In this document: positions 55,642 through 64,000 of the stretch, piece after piece | Position numbering within the stretch: the stretch's first letter is position 1 | Layout of the letters: each line of letters opens with the position of its first letter | NCBI RefSeq assembly: GCF_022348185.1 | Contig: NZ_JAKRFD010000001.1 | Span: 310,001 to 374,000, forward strand | DNA from: Epibacterium sp. Ofav1-8 | GTDB taxonomy: Bacteria > Pseudomonadota > Alphaproteobacteria > Rhodobacterales > Rhodobacteraceae | Direction of reading: 5' to 3' | DNA length: 64,000 bases | Notes under the pieces: generated by a model | Seen by the model: the letters and a program-made list of their open reading frames with translations, nothing else | Databases searched by the model: none | What the model was told of the DNA's origin: nothing | Position numbers and translations under genes: made by a program

Positions 55642-57412
55642 GACAGCGTACCTTGTGTCCGGGGTCCAGTGGCACCAGCGGCGGGGCATCCTGTCCGGCA
55701 AAGCGGAAGGCCTCCGGCCAGCTTTCGGGCGCGCCTGCGCCCTGGGCCACGAGTTTCAGGTTGATGGGCCGGTCCACATCGGGCACCGGCTGAGCGGCGA
55801 TCAACGCCTTGGTATAGGGGTGTTTGGGATCATGAAACAGCACCTCGGGCGGGCCTTGTTCCACAATCATCCCGCGCCGCATGACAGCGACCTCATCCGC
55901 GATACGGGCCACCACCGCAAGGTCGTGGCTGATAAACAGATAGGACAGCTGACGGGCGTCGCGGATTTCTTCCAGCAGCGTCAGGATCTGCTCCTGCACC
56001 GAGACGTCCAGCGCCGAGGTTGGCTCGTCGCAGACCAGAAGCGCCGGATCGAGCATCAGCGCGCGGGCGATCGACAGGCGCTGACGCTGGCCGCCGGAAA
56101 ACGCATGCGGATAGCGGCTGAGCATGTCTGCGGGCAGGCCGACCAGCCGCAGCATCTCGGCGGCACGGGATTTGTGATCGGCGCGGCTGCCGATGCCATG
56201 GATCTCCAGCGGTTCGGCCAGGGTGTCAAAGATGCGCTGGCGCGGACTGAGCGAGGAATAGGGGTCCTGAAACACCATCTGCGCCTGTCGCTGAAAGGCG
56301 CGCCGGGCATCGCGGTCCATGTCGTGCACCTGAAGCGGCGCCGCGCCCGTGGTGGGGCGGAACAGCACCTCGCCACCGGGGTCGACGGTTTCGGCCCCGA
56401 GGGCGATCCGTGCCGCTGTGGTCTTGCCGGAACCGCTTTCGCCGACGATGGCCAGCGTCTTGCCGCGGGGCAGGCTCAGGTCGACCTGTTCGCAGGCGCG
56501 CACCAGAACCGGTTTGCTCCAGCTCTTGCCGGAGCGCATGGTGAAGGTCTTGGTGACGTTGCGCAGCTCAAGGATACGGTCCTCCTGCCCGTCGCGCAGC
56601 GGGCAGATCGCCTCCGGGATCTTGGGGGCGGCGTTGAACAGATGCTGGGTGTAGGGGTGTGCGGGGGCGCGCAGGATCGGCTCTGCCGGGCCGGCCTCCA
56701 TCACTCGCCCCTTGTGCATCACCACCACCTGTTCGGCCATATTGGCCACCACGCCGAGGTCATGGGTGACAAGGATCATCGCCATGCCGGTTTCCTGCTG
56801 CAGATCCTTCATCAGCCCAAGCACCTGCGCCTGGGTGGTCACGTCGAGCGCAGTTGTGGGTTCATCGGCGATCAGCAGGTCGGGTTTGGCCACCATGGCC
56901 ATGGCGATCATCGCGCGCTGGCGCATGCCGCCCGAGAGCTCAAACGGATACGAGCGCCAGGTGCGGTCCGGGTCGGGAAAGCCCACACGTTCGAAGCATT
57001 CGAGCACCTCGCGCCGGGCCTCTGCCTCGGACACCGATCTGTGCAGGTGGATGATCTCTGCCACCTGGTTGCCGATCCGGTGCAGCGGCGAGAGCGAGCG
57101 CATCGGTTCCTGAAAGATCATGGCGATCCGGTTGCCCCGCACATCGCGGCGCATCTGGCGCTCGCTGATCCGGGCAAGGTCGAGATCGCCATCGCCGTCA
57201 CCTCCGCTCAGCATCATGCGGCCCGAATGAAGCCTGGCGGTGCGCGGCAGGATGCGCAGCACGGCGCGGCAGCTGATGGTCTTGCCAGAGCCGCTTTCGC
57301 CGACAAGGGCCAGCGTTTCGCCGGGGGCGACGGAAAAGTTCACATTCCGGACAACCGGCTTGTCCTTTCCGAACCCGATACTTAGGTCTTCGACCGACAG
57401 GAGGGGACGCAT
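55634..57412 (-). CDS. Peptide ABC transporter ATPase with two domains, YejF-like
   Basis: Fused ATPase of 592 aa. Domain 1 has Walker A GESGSGKTISCRAVL, signature LSGGMRQRAMIAMAM and Walker B LLIADEPTTALDV. Domain 2 has Walker A GESGSGKTTAARI, signature FSGGQRQRLSIARAL and Walker B LLVCDEPTSALDV. An oligopeptide-transporter C-terminal segment with HPYTKALIAAQPVPD follows domain 2. Both sites look intact. The ATG at 57412 (MRPLLSVEDLSIGFG) has AGGGA upstream. It is the first gene of the five-gene operon. Confidence 0.95.
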   Translation of the reverse strand: MRPLLSVEDLSIGFGKDKPVVRNVNFSVAPGETLALVGESGSGKTISCRAVLRILPRTARLHSGRMMLSGGDGDGDLDLARISERQMRRDVRGNRIAMIFQEPMRSLSPLHRIGNQVAEIIHLHRSVSEAEARREVLECFERVGFPDPDRTWRSYPFELSGGMRQRAMIAMAMVAKPDLLIADEPTTALDVTTQAQVLGLMKDLQQETGMAMILVTHDLGVVANMAEQVVVMHKGRVMEAGPAEPILRAPAHPYTQHLFNAAPKIPEAICPLRDGQEDRILELRNVTKTFTMRSGKSWSKPVLVRACEQVDLSLPRGKTLAIVGESGSGKTTAARIALGAETVDPGGEVLFRPTTGAAPLQVHDMDRDARRAFQRQAQMVFQDPYSSLSPRQRIFDTLAEPLEIHGIGSRADHKSRAAEMLRLVGLPADMLSRYPHAFSGGQRQRLSIARALMLDPALLVCDEPTSALDVSVQEQILTLLEEIRDARQLSYLFISHDLAVVARIADEVAVMRRGMIVEQGPPEVLFHDPKHPYTKALIAAQPVPDVDRPINLKLVAQGAGAPESWPEAFRFAGQDAPPLVPLDPGHKVRCHV

Positions 57413-57666
57413 TGCTAGTGGTCCCTGCCGCGTGATCGCTGCGCAAGACTGGTGATGTGAGATCTCCCTGTTTTTGCCATACCTTCGCGCGGGCAGGCCC
57501 TTGTAGTCAAATGCCATTTGTCGCAGGCAGGGGACTGCTGGAGCAATTGTGACCCACGCGCCCGTTCCCGCGCCGCACCGATGGCGGTACGCAGGGGCTG
57601 ATAGTGTGAAGTTACGACATCAACGCGACAGTCCGGGTGGCTGTTCCAATCGAAAAGGGATCACAA

Positions 57667-58158
57667 GTGCCGACGAGACTGGATTTGTTCATCGACCGTA
57701 TGGTGTCGCAGCGCGCCTGCCTGGACTTTGCCATTGCCGAAACCGACCCGCTGCCGGGGCCGGTGTTCGAACTGGGGCTGGGCAACGGGCGCACCTATCA
57801 TCACATGCGGGAGCGGATCCGGGGGCGCGACATCTATGTGTTCGAGCGCGCGGTTGGGGCGCATCCCGACAGTATTCCGCCGGAAGACCGCACCATCCTG
57901 GGAGACGTGCGCGAGACGCTGCCGGCGGCGCTGGACCGGTTCGGGGCCAGTGCCAGCCTGATCCATGCCGATCTGGGCGGGCACAACCGCGACAAGAACG
58001 ATGCCTTTGCGCGGTTGATTTCGCCGCTGGTGGAGCCGCTGCTGGCGCCCGGGGGGCTGATGGTCTCCTCCGACCGGATGTATTTTGAGCAGATGCAGGA
58101 ACTGCCTCTGCCCGAAGGCGCGGTCGAGGGGCGCTGTTTCGTGTATCAGCGGGTCTGA
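57667..58158 (+). CDS. Small SAM-dependent methyltransferase (paralogue 2)
   Basis: Protein of 163 aa starting with GTG at 57667, with AAGGGA 9 nt upstream. Motif I is VFELGLGNGRTYHHMRERI (about 36-54), followed by YVFERAVGAHPDSIPPED and SLIHADLGGHN. The C-terminal PLPEGAVEGRCFVYQRV closes a fold that matches the last gene of the glycan operon (40462-40941) throughout. Its function is unknown. It stands as a single gene between the peptide importer promoter and a TetR regulator. Confidence 0.82.
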   Translation: MPTRLDLFIDRMVSQRACLDFAIAETDPLPGPVFELGLGNGRTYHHMRERIRGRDIYVFERAVGAHPDSIPPEDRTILGDVRETLPAALDRFGASASLIHADLGGHNRDKNDAFARLISPLVEPLLAPGGLMVSSDRMYFEQMQELPLPEGAVEGRCFVYQRV

Positions 58159-58289
58159 GCCTGCGTGATCCGGACCGGGCGTGCAGGGCCGCGCGGGGAG
58201 TGCGGTGCTCCGCCGCGACTTGCACTGGCGGGCCCATCGGGGCACTGTGCACGGGCGCGACATAGGCGCGCGATGACCCCGAGAGCGTG

Positions 58290-58964
58290 ATGACATCCAG
58301 ACCCCTGCTGCACCGTGATGATCCCGACGCGGCCCCCCTGATCGGCAATATCAAGGTCACCCGCGACGATTGGCTGAATGTCGCGCTTGATGTTCTGATC
58401 CGTGACGGGGTGGAGCGGGTGAAAGTGCTGGCGCTGGCCGAGGCGATGGGGGTCTCGCGATCCTCTTTCTATTGGTATTTCAAGTCGCGGCAGGATCTGC
58501 TGGACGCCCTCCTGACCCGCTGGGAAGAGACCAATACCGCGGGTCTGATCGCACAGGCGCAGGCGCCGGCGGAGCGGGTCACCGGTGCGGTTCTGAACAT
58601 CTTTCGCTGTATCGCCAATCCGGATCTGTTCGACACCGCGCTTGATTTTGCGGTGCGCGACTGGGCGCGTCGGTCCGATGCGGTGCTGGCACGGATGCGG
58701 GCGGGGGATGCGGCGCGGGTGGCGGCGCTGACCTCCATGTTTCAGCGCTACGGATGTGATGACCTTGAGGCGCTCACCCGGGCCAAGGTGCTGTATTACA
58801 TGCAGCTTGGCTATGACATGGCGGAGCCGCAGGAGAGCCATGACTATCGTCTCTCGATGACGCCGGAGTATCTGAAGGTCTTTACCGGCCAGGCGCCGAC
58901 GGATGCGGAGATGCAGGAGTTTGCCGATTACAGTCGCCGGTTCTGGCGCGATCTGTCCCGTTAG
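58290..58964 (+). CDS. TetR-family transcriptional regulator
   Basis: Regulator of 224 aa. The N-terminal helix-turn-helix (about 28-72) has NVALDVLIRDGVERVKVLALAEAMGVSRSSFYWYFKSRQDLLDAL. The ligand domain is all-helical and holds an unusually long C-terminal region. The ATG at 58290 is preceded in frame by an immediately adjacent GTG, so either could be used. Its targets are not evident. Convergent with the ior gene, with a short repeat element between. Confidence 0.9.
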   Translation: MTSRPLLHRDDPDAAPLIGNIKVTRDDWLNVALDVLIRDGVERVKVLALAEAMGVSRSSFYWYFKSRQDLLDALLTRWEETNTAGLIAQAQAPAERVTGAVLNIFRCIANPDLFDTALDFAVRDWARRSDAVLARMRAGDAARVAALTSMFQRYGCDDLEALTRAKVLYYMQLGYDMAEPQESHDYRLSMTPEYLKVFTGQAPTDAEMQEFADYSRRFWRDLSR

Positions 58965-59034
58965 AGGCGTCTGCCAAGCGGGCGCGCTGACGCGCGGCAG
59001 GTTGAGCCCTGCCCCCAAAAGAGGACAGGGCCGT

Positions 59035-59070
59035 GGCCTCCGGCGGGAGGTATTTTGGAAAAGGTGAAAG
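59035..59070 (+). repeat. Short interspersed repeat (GGCCTCCGGCGGG type), copy 2
   Basis: GGCCTCCGGCGGGAGGTATT begins the unit, which continues with an A/G-rich tail. Here CCTCC (59037-59041) and GGAGG (59046-59050) form a small hairpin followed by TATTTT, so the unit resembles a short terminator for the tetR gene. The related copy is at 18858-18891 on minus. Confidence 0.5.
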
Positions 59071-59073
59071 CGG

Positions 59074-62000
59074 TCAGGTTATGCGCAGGGCGTCGACCTG
59101 GGCCTTCACCCTGCGGGCGGCCTCTTCGCGCACCGGGCCATAGCCGCGGATTTCCATCGGGGCTTTGAGGATGGTGTCCAGCGTGTCGGGTGCCAGGGCT
59201 GCGGGGTGGGCAATGATGTCGTCGATCAGGTTCTGGAACCACTCCCTGAGATCGCGGTGCATGCGGGCCTCAGCGTGATAGGCGAAGGGGTTGAGCGGTG
59301 ACTGTCGGAGGGTCTTGCCTTTGGCCAGCAAGGACAGCACCGGTGTCATCCAAGCCCCAAGCGCGCGTTTGGCGGGGCGGCCCCGGGCATCGGTTTTGAA
59401 GTTCAAGAGCGGCGGGGCCATGTGGTATTTGACGGTGAAGTTGCCGTCGAATTCGCGGTCGAGTTCGGCCTTGAAACTGTCGGCGCTCATCAGGCGGGCC
59501 ACTTCGAACTCGTCCTTATAGGCCATGAGTTTAAAGAGGCTGCGGGCGGCTGTGGCCGTGAGCGCGTCGGCCTGATCCGCGGGCAGTGCTGTGTGCAGGC
59601 GCTTCAGGCGATCCGTGTAGGACTTGGCGTAGGCTGCGTTCTGGTAGGAGGTCAGGAATGCGGCGCGGCGGTCGATGAGCTGCTCCAGCGTTTCTTCCTC
59701 TGGCGTGTCCTCACTGTAGTGGGATTTCAGGCGGTCCGGTGCGGCGGCCATGGCGCGCCCAATGGCGAAGGCGAGCTGGTTTTTCTCGATCGCGACGCCG
59801 TTCAGCACAATGGCCTGTTGCAAGGCGGTGAGGCTGACGGGCACCAGACCTTGCTGCCATGAGAACCCCAGCATGATGACATTGGCCAGCACCGCATCGC
59901 CCAGAAGTGTTTCGGCAATGGCGTTTGCATTGAGGGCTGTGATGTTCTCGGTACCGACCACCGAGGCGACCGCGCGGGCGCGGGCGGGGATGTCGAGTGT
60001 GGCGTCGCGGCGCAGAACGATATCGCCGGTGGGCATTTCGGCAAGGTTCAGCGCCACCCGGCTGCCTTCGCGATAATGCGCAGAGGCCTTGGGCGCGGAG
60101 GAGACCACCGCGTCGCAGGCGATCACCGCGTCCGCCGCGCTCAGATCGGTGCGCACCTGATGGACCTCATCCGGGGATTTGGCGAGGCGGATGTAGCTGA
60201 GGACGGTGCCGAATTTCTGCGCAAAGCCTGTGAAATCAAGTACCGATGCGCCTTTGCCCTCCAGATGGGCGGCCATGGTGATGAGCGCGCCCACCGTGAC
60301 CACACCGGTGCCGCCAACGCCGGTGACCAAGAGGTCAAAGGGTTTCCCCAGCGCAGGCAGGTCGGGTGCGGGCAGATCGGCGGTGAGCTGCTGGGCGTCC
60401 AGATCGTGCAGTTCCTTCTTGCGCCGGGTTGCGCCCTCAACCGTCACGAAGCTGGGGCAGAAGCCATTGAGGCAGGAGAAATCCTTGTTGCAACTGGAGA
60501 GGTTGATCTTGCGCTTGCGGCCAAAGGGGGTCTCCTTGGGTTCGACGCTCAGGCAGTTGCTCTCGACGGAACAATCGCCGCAGCCTTCACAGACCAGATC
60601 GTTGATATAGGCAAAGCGCCTGGGGTCTTCCATCTTGCCGCGTTTGCGGCGGCGACGTTTCTCGGTGGCGCAGGTTTGCTCGTAGATCAGGAGGGTGACG
60701 CCCTTGATCTCGCGCAGCTGGCGCTGGACCAGATCGAGGTCGGCGCGATCATGAAAAGACGTGCCAGCCGGGAAGTCGCTACGGGTGAATTTACCGATAT
60801 CATCAGAGATCAGCGCGATGCGCTCCACGCCTTCGGCGCGCCCGGCCTGCGCGATGCCGGCGACCGAGACCGGGCCGTCCACGGGCTGACCGCCGGTCAT
60901 AGCCACCGCATCGTTATAGAGCACCTTGAAGGTGATATTGGCGCCCGCTGCCACCGCCTGACGGATGGCGAGGGAGCCGGAGTGATACCATGTGCCTTCG
61001 CCAAGGTTCTGGAACACATGTTTGCCGCCGTTGTACTTGGACGCGACCAGATGCGGCACGCCTTCGCCGCCCATCTGCGCATAGCCTGCGGTGTCGCGCC
61101 CCATCCAGGAGGCCATGACGTGACAGCCGATCCCGGAGTTGGCAGTGGAGCCTTCGGGGATCTTGGTGGAGGTGTTATGCGGGCAGCCCGAGCAGAAATA
61201 GGGCGTGCGGGTTGCGCCGGGGATGTTCAAAAGGTTGGGCGGCTGTTCGGTCAGGGCGCGCGCCTTGTCGCGCAGGTTCAGTTCCGGGAAGAACCGGTCA
61301 AGACGTTCGGCCACCACGGGCACCAGCATCAAGGGGCTCAACTCGCCCACCCATGGGATCAGCGGTTCGCCTGCGGCGTGGTATTTGCCGACCATTTTCT
61401 TGGGCTTGTCGCCGGGCCAGTCGTAGAAATACTCCTTGAACTGGCTCTCGATGATGCCGCGTTTTTCCTCGATGACCAGCACTTCTTCCTTGCCGTTCAC
61501 AAAACGCAGCGCTTCGGCGCGGGCCAGCGGCCAGACCATGCCAACCTTGTAGATGTCGATGCCCAGGCTGCGGCAGGCGTCCTCGTCCAGATCCAGCAGA
61601 CGCAGCGCCTCCATCAGGTCGAGATGCCCCTTGCCGGTGGTGACGATGCCAAAGCGCGCCTCGGGCAGATCGTAGATGCGGCGGTCGATCGGGTTGGCCT
61701 CGGCAAAGGCGCGCACGGCCTGAAGCTTGGCGCGAATGCGGGTCTCGATCTCGGGGCTGGGCAGGTCGGACGACCGGATGTGCAGCCCGCCGGGATGGTC
61801 CGGCAGATCGGGCAGGGTGAAGGTGCGGTCCTTGGGCAGCTCGACCGAGCGGCCACTTTCCACGGTTTCCGAGACGGCCTTGAACCCCACCCAAGTGCCG
61901 GAATAGCGCGACAGCGCGATGCCGTATTCGCCAAAGGACAGGTATTCGCCCACATCGGCCGGGTTCAGGACCGGCATGAACCACGACATGAAGGCCACAT

Positions 62001-62493
62001 CCGACTGATGCGGCATGGAGGAGGAGACACAGCCGTGGTCATCGCCCGCCACAACCAGAACGCCGCCTTTCGGCGATGATCCGTAGGCATTGCCGTGTTT
62101 CAGCGCATCGCCGGAGCGGTCCACGCCGGGGCCCTTGCCGTACCACATGGAAAACACGCCCTCGACCTCGCAGTCGGGATCAAGAATGGCCTGTTGCGCG
62201 CCCAGAACGGCCGTTGCGCCAAGGTCCTCGTTGACGGCGGGCATGAAGGTGATGCCGGCCTCGCTCATCCGGTCGCGGGCGCGCCAGAATTCCAGATCGA
62301 CACCGCCAAGGGGAGAGCCGCGATAGCCGGAGACAAACCCGGCGGTGTTCAGCCCGGCGGCGCGGTCGCGGCGGGATTGGTCCAACATGATCCGGGCGAG
62401 GGCTTGTGTTCCGGTCAGGAATACGCGGCCTTCGGTGCGGGCGTAGCGGTCCTCCAGCTGGTACGTGTCAAACGCGTGGGACAGCTCGGTCAT
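59074..62493 (-). CDS. Indolepyruvate ferredoxin oxidoreductase, fused alpha and beta subunits
   Basis: Fused TPP- and Fe-S-dependent 2-oxoacid:ferredoxin oxidoreductase of 1139 aa. It turns aryl-pyruvates into aryl-acetyl-CoA. The N-terminal PP domain has AGFVSGYRGSPLGGVDLEFW. The TPP-binding region contains YFCSGCPHNTSTKIPEG and IGCHVMASWMGRDTAGYAQM. A cysteine cluster CEGCGDCSVESNC with later NLSSCNKDFSCLNGFCPSF suits Fe-S binding. The gamma domain has LVTGVGGTGVVTVGALI (about 735). A C-terminal accessory domain of about 200 aa follows. The ATG at 62493 has AAGGAG upstream. Confidence 0.95.
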   Translation of the reverse strand: MTELSHAFDTYQLEDRYARTEGRVFLTGTQALARIMLDQSRRDRAAGLNTAGFVSGYRGSPLGGVDLEFWRARDRMSEAGITFMPAVNEDLGATAVLGAQQAILDPDCEVEGVFSMWYGKGPGVDRSGDALKHGNAYGSSPKGGVLVVAGDDHGCVSSSMPHQSDVAFMSWFMPVLNPADVGEYLSFGEYGIALSRYSGTWVGFKAVSETVESGRSVELPKDRTFTLPDLPDHPGGLHIRSSDLPSPEIETRIRAKLQAVRAFAEANPIDRRIYDLPEARFGIVTTGKGHLDLMEALRLLDLDEDACRSLGIDIYKVGMVWPLARAEALRFVNGKEEVLVIEEKRGIIESQFKEYFYDWPGDKPKKMVGKYHAAGEPLIPWVGELSPLMLVPVVAERLDRFFPELNLRDKARALTEQPPNLLNIPGATRTPYFCSGCPHNTSTKIPEGSTANSGIGCHVMASWMGRDTAGYAQMGGEGVPHLVASKYNGGKHVFQNLGEGTWYHSGSLAIRQAVAAGANITFKVLYNDAVAMTGGQPVDGPVSVAGIAQAGRAEGVERIALISDDIGKFTRSDFPAGTSFHDRADLDLVQRQLREIKGVTLLIYEQTCATEKRRRRKRGKMEDPRRFAYINDLVCEGCGDCSVESNCLSVEPKETPFGRKRKINLSSCNKDFSCLNGFCPSFVTVEGATRRKKELHDLDAQQLTADLPAPDLPALGKPFDLLVTGVGGTGVVTVGALITMAAHLEGKGASVLDFTGFAQKFGTVLSYIRLAKSPDEVHQVRTDLSAADAVIACDAVVSSAPKASAHYREGSRVALNLAEMPTGDIVLRRDATLDIPARARAVASVVGTENITALNANAIAETLLGDAVLANVIMLGFSWQQGLVPVSLTALQQAIVLNGVAIEKNQLAFAIGRAMAAAPDRLKSHYSEDTPEEETLEQLIDRRAAFLTSYQNAAYAKSYTDRLKRLHTALPADQADALTATAARSLFKLMAYKDEFEVARLMSADSFKAELDREFDGNFTVKYHMAPPLLNFKTDARGRPAKRALGAWMTPVLSLLAKGKTLRQSPLNPFAYHAEARMHRDLREWFQNLIDDIIAHPAALAPDTLDTILKAPMEIRGYGPVREEAARRVKAQVDALRIT

Positions 62494-62660
62494 GTCGGCT
62501 CCTTCGTGGCTATCGGGCATGGCAATCGGGCGGGGATGGCTCGGCGATGCAATGATACGCCCCGTTCGGCGAAAAAACTTGCCAGATATGGTGCTTCCTT
62601 GCAGTTATGTGGATAAACTGTCCGCGTGAGGCCGATTTTCTGAACAGGAGTTCCACGTCG

Positions 62661-63119
62661 ATGAAGCTGGATGACCGCGATCGTCGTATTCTGACGCTGC
62701 TACAAGAGGATTGCCGCATGTCGAACGCCGATCTGGCCGATGCGGTTGGTATGTCGCCCTCGGCGCTCTGGCGTCGGGTGCGCGCGCTGGAAGAGGCCGG
62801 TGTGATCGACCGCTATGGGGCCGTGGTGGTGCCCAAGGCGGTTGGATTGGGATTCGAGGCGCTGGTACAGGTCAATCTGACGCGGCACGCGCCCGAGCAT
62901 CTGACCGAGTTCATCCATGCGGTGGAGGCCAATCCACATGTGGTCGACTGCTATGCGACCACCGGACAGGCGGACTATCATTTGCGGGTGCTGGCGCCGG
63001 ATCTGGAAGCCTACAACCAGTTTCTGGAGCAGTTCCTGTTTCAGCTGGCGGGGGTGGCCAGCGCGCAAACCCATGTCATCCTGAAAACGATCAAGCGGGA
63101 TACCCCAGTGGTGCCCTGA
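62661..63119 (+). CDS. Lrp/AsnC-family transcriptional regulator
   Basis: Regulator of 152 aa. The N-terminal HTH has LDDRDRRILTLLQEDCRMSN and SALWRRVRALEEAGVIDRYGAVV. The C-terminal RAM domain has VDCYATTGQADYHLRVLAPD, in which the effector amino acid normally binds. It is divergent from the ior gene over 167 bp, a common pairing in which an Lrp-type protein senses an amino acid and controls its aryl-pyruvate oxidation. Confidence 0.93.
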   Translation: MKLDDRDRRILTLLQEDCRMSNADLADAVGMSPSALWRRVRALEEAGVIDRYGAVVVPKAVGLGFEALVQVNLTRHAPEHLTEFIHAVEANPHVVDCYATTGQADYHLRVLAPDLEAYNQFLEQFLFQLAGVASAQTHVILKTIKRDTPVVP

Positions 63120-63251
63120 GCGCGGCTGTGCGACGTCCCACTTTGCGACGCCTCGTGCGGGGGTGCGGGCATGCGCGGGGCTGGGTTTCCGGTTGTGCTA
63201 CCTGTATGTTCCCGATACGTTCCGAGTCGTGGTGAAGCGAGGAGTGAAGCG

Positions 63252-63842
63252 ATGGCCAGGGTTGCGGTGCTGCTGACGCAGGGGTTTGCGGATTGGGAAT
63301 ATGGTGTCTTGTGCGGCCTCGGACAGGGCTACTTCGGTCTTGAGATCCGCTATGTAGCCCCCGAGCCCGGCGTGGTGACCTCGATGGGCGGTCTGGTGGC
63401 GCGGGTGCAGGACGGATGTGAGGCGCTGGCGTCCTGGAACCCGGAGGCGTTGGTGGTGATCGGCGGCACGATCTGGGAGCAACCGAACGCGCCGGAGCTG
63501 TCCGCGTGGCTGCAAGACCTGCATGGGCGCGGCACGGTGATCGCGGGGATCTGCGGTGGAACTCTGGCGCTGGCGCGCGCCGGATTGTTGAATGCGCGGC
63601 GCCATACATCGAATGATCCGGCGTTTCTCGGCACCCACGCCGACAGCTATGCGGGCGCGGCACACTATGTGGACCAAGCCACGGGCGTTTCCGATGGCGG
63701 GGTGATCACTGCGGCGGGCACGGCACCGGTGAGCTTTGCTGCCGAGATCATGACCGCCGTCGATATCCCGCTGGAGACCGTGCATCAGTTGAAGTCGATG
63801 CTCGGCGCAGAGCACAAGGCAGGGCCGGTGCCGGTCTCCTGA
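63252..63842 (+). CDS. DJ-1/PfpI-family protein
   Basis: Protein of 196 aa with the DJ-1/PfpI fold. It starts MARVAVLLTQGFADWEYGVL with the acidic residue typical of the family, and the nucleophile elbow is VIAGICGGTLALARAGLLN (Cys near residue 101). Family members are deglycases, chaperones, proteases or transcription-related; relatives in this subgroup are often called glutamine amidotransferase by fold. The ATG at 63252 has GAGGAG 9 nt upstream. No operon partner is evident. Confidence 0.9.
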   Translation: MARVAVLLTQGFADWEYGVLCGLGQGYFGLEIRYVAPEPGVVTSMGGLVARVQDGCEALASWNPEALVVIGGTIWEQPNAPELSAWLQDLHGRGTVIAGICGGTLALARAGLLNARRHTSNDPAFLGTHADSYAGAAHYVDQATGVSDGGVITAAGTAPVSFAAEIMTAVDIPLETVHQLKSMLGAEHKAGPVPVS

Positions 63843-63914
63843 CCGGGGCGCTGCGGGCGGGAGGGTCAGGCACACAGGATCTGCGGCCCGATGATCCGGC
63901 CGCGGGGCGAGGTG

Positions 63915-64000
63915 TCAGAACGAGACCATTGCCCAGGCCGCGGCCATGCCCACGTAGGTCAGGTGATGCAGCAGTTGATCGGTGCCCATGGCGCGCCAGA
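63915..64000 (-). CDS. C-terminal end of a membrane-protein-like gene (partial)
   Basis: The frame is open from the window edge to a TGA at 63915-63917. The last residues, WRAMGTDQLLHHLTYVGMAA and AWAMVSF, have the hydrophobic pattern of a final membrane helix. Only 27 residues are visible, so the family cannot be named. Confidence 0.45.
   Translation of the reverse strand, partial: WRAMGTDQLLHHLTYVGMAAAWAMVSF

Noticed and set aside
55442-57385. 647-codon open frame on plus opposite the YejF-like ATPase
   Set aside because: Antisense shadow without domain content.
60076-62079. 667-codon open frame on plus opposite ior
   Set aside because: No domain, antisense composition bias, and it lies wholly within the well-supported oxidoreductase gene.

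Overview
The window looks like a chromosomal segment of a marine alphaproteobacterium of the Rhodobacteraceae (Roseobacter group; Phaeobacter, Leisingera and Ruegeria are plausible, but the genus is inferred). It is GC-rich and tightly packed. Its content fits that group: a BMP-type nucleoside/purine ABC importer, phenylacetyl-CoA epoxidase, a tripartite tricarboxylate (TTT) transporter, C-P lyase, and a fused indolepyruvate ferredoxin oxidoreductase. I see no rRNA or tRNA genes, insertion sequences, prophage genes or CRISPR arrays.

Layout. 1-4477 (minus): a nucleoside-type ABC importer, with the second permease cut by the window edge. 4615-8372 (minus): housekeeping genes rimI, tsaB, nfu-type, usp and a class IV aminotransferase. 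8483-12280 (minus): paaABCDE, divergent from a FadR-type GntR regulator. 13172-17557: a class I glutamine amidotransferase, a cytochrome P450, a glutamine-synthetase-like ligase and an FkbM methyltransferase, possibly a gamma-glutamylation amine pathway. 17592-25882: UPF0261, aldehyde dehydrogenase and TctABC on minus, divergent from an IclR regulator and a class III aminotransferase on plus. 26073: rpe. 26986-40064: a phosphonate island with phnCDEE, a hexapeptide acyltransferase, divergent phnF, phnGHIJKLN, an inverted DUF1045 2H-phosphoesterase gene, and phnM. 40462-47009 (minus): seven overlapping or abutting genes for an unassigned glycan (four glycosyltransferases, a histidine phosphatase, a polysaccharide deacetylase, a small methyltransferase), divergent from a large MscS channel (47446-49833). 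50182-57412 (minus): a YejFABE-like peptide importer ending in a CoA-transferase with permuted domain order. 57667-64000: a second copy of the small methyltransferase, TetR, ior with a divergent Lrp regulator, a DJ-1/PfpI protein and a truncated membrane-protein end.

How genes work together. Ior makes aryl-acetyl-CoA from aryl-pyruvates, and PaaABCDE epoxidises phenylacetyl-CoA, so the two ends of the window probably serve one aromatic amino acid route. The phosphonate island holds import, regulation and the C-P lyase core. It has no recognisable phnP, and the DUF1045 protein is a candidate replacement.

Non-coding structure is rich. Five intergenic loci carry related, highly palindromic elements (CTCCCGCC / GGCGGGAG ends, GTTGGGCC core). 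Two loci carry a second element whose stem is kept by compensatory change. All three transporter operons that start with the binding-protein gene have a strong hairpin or terminator right after that gene. A 13-bp word is shared by two promoters of the phosphonate island.
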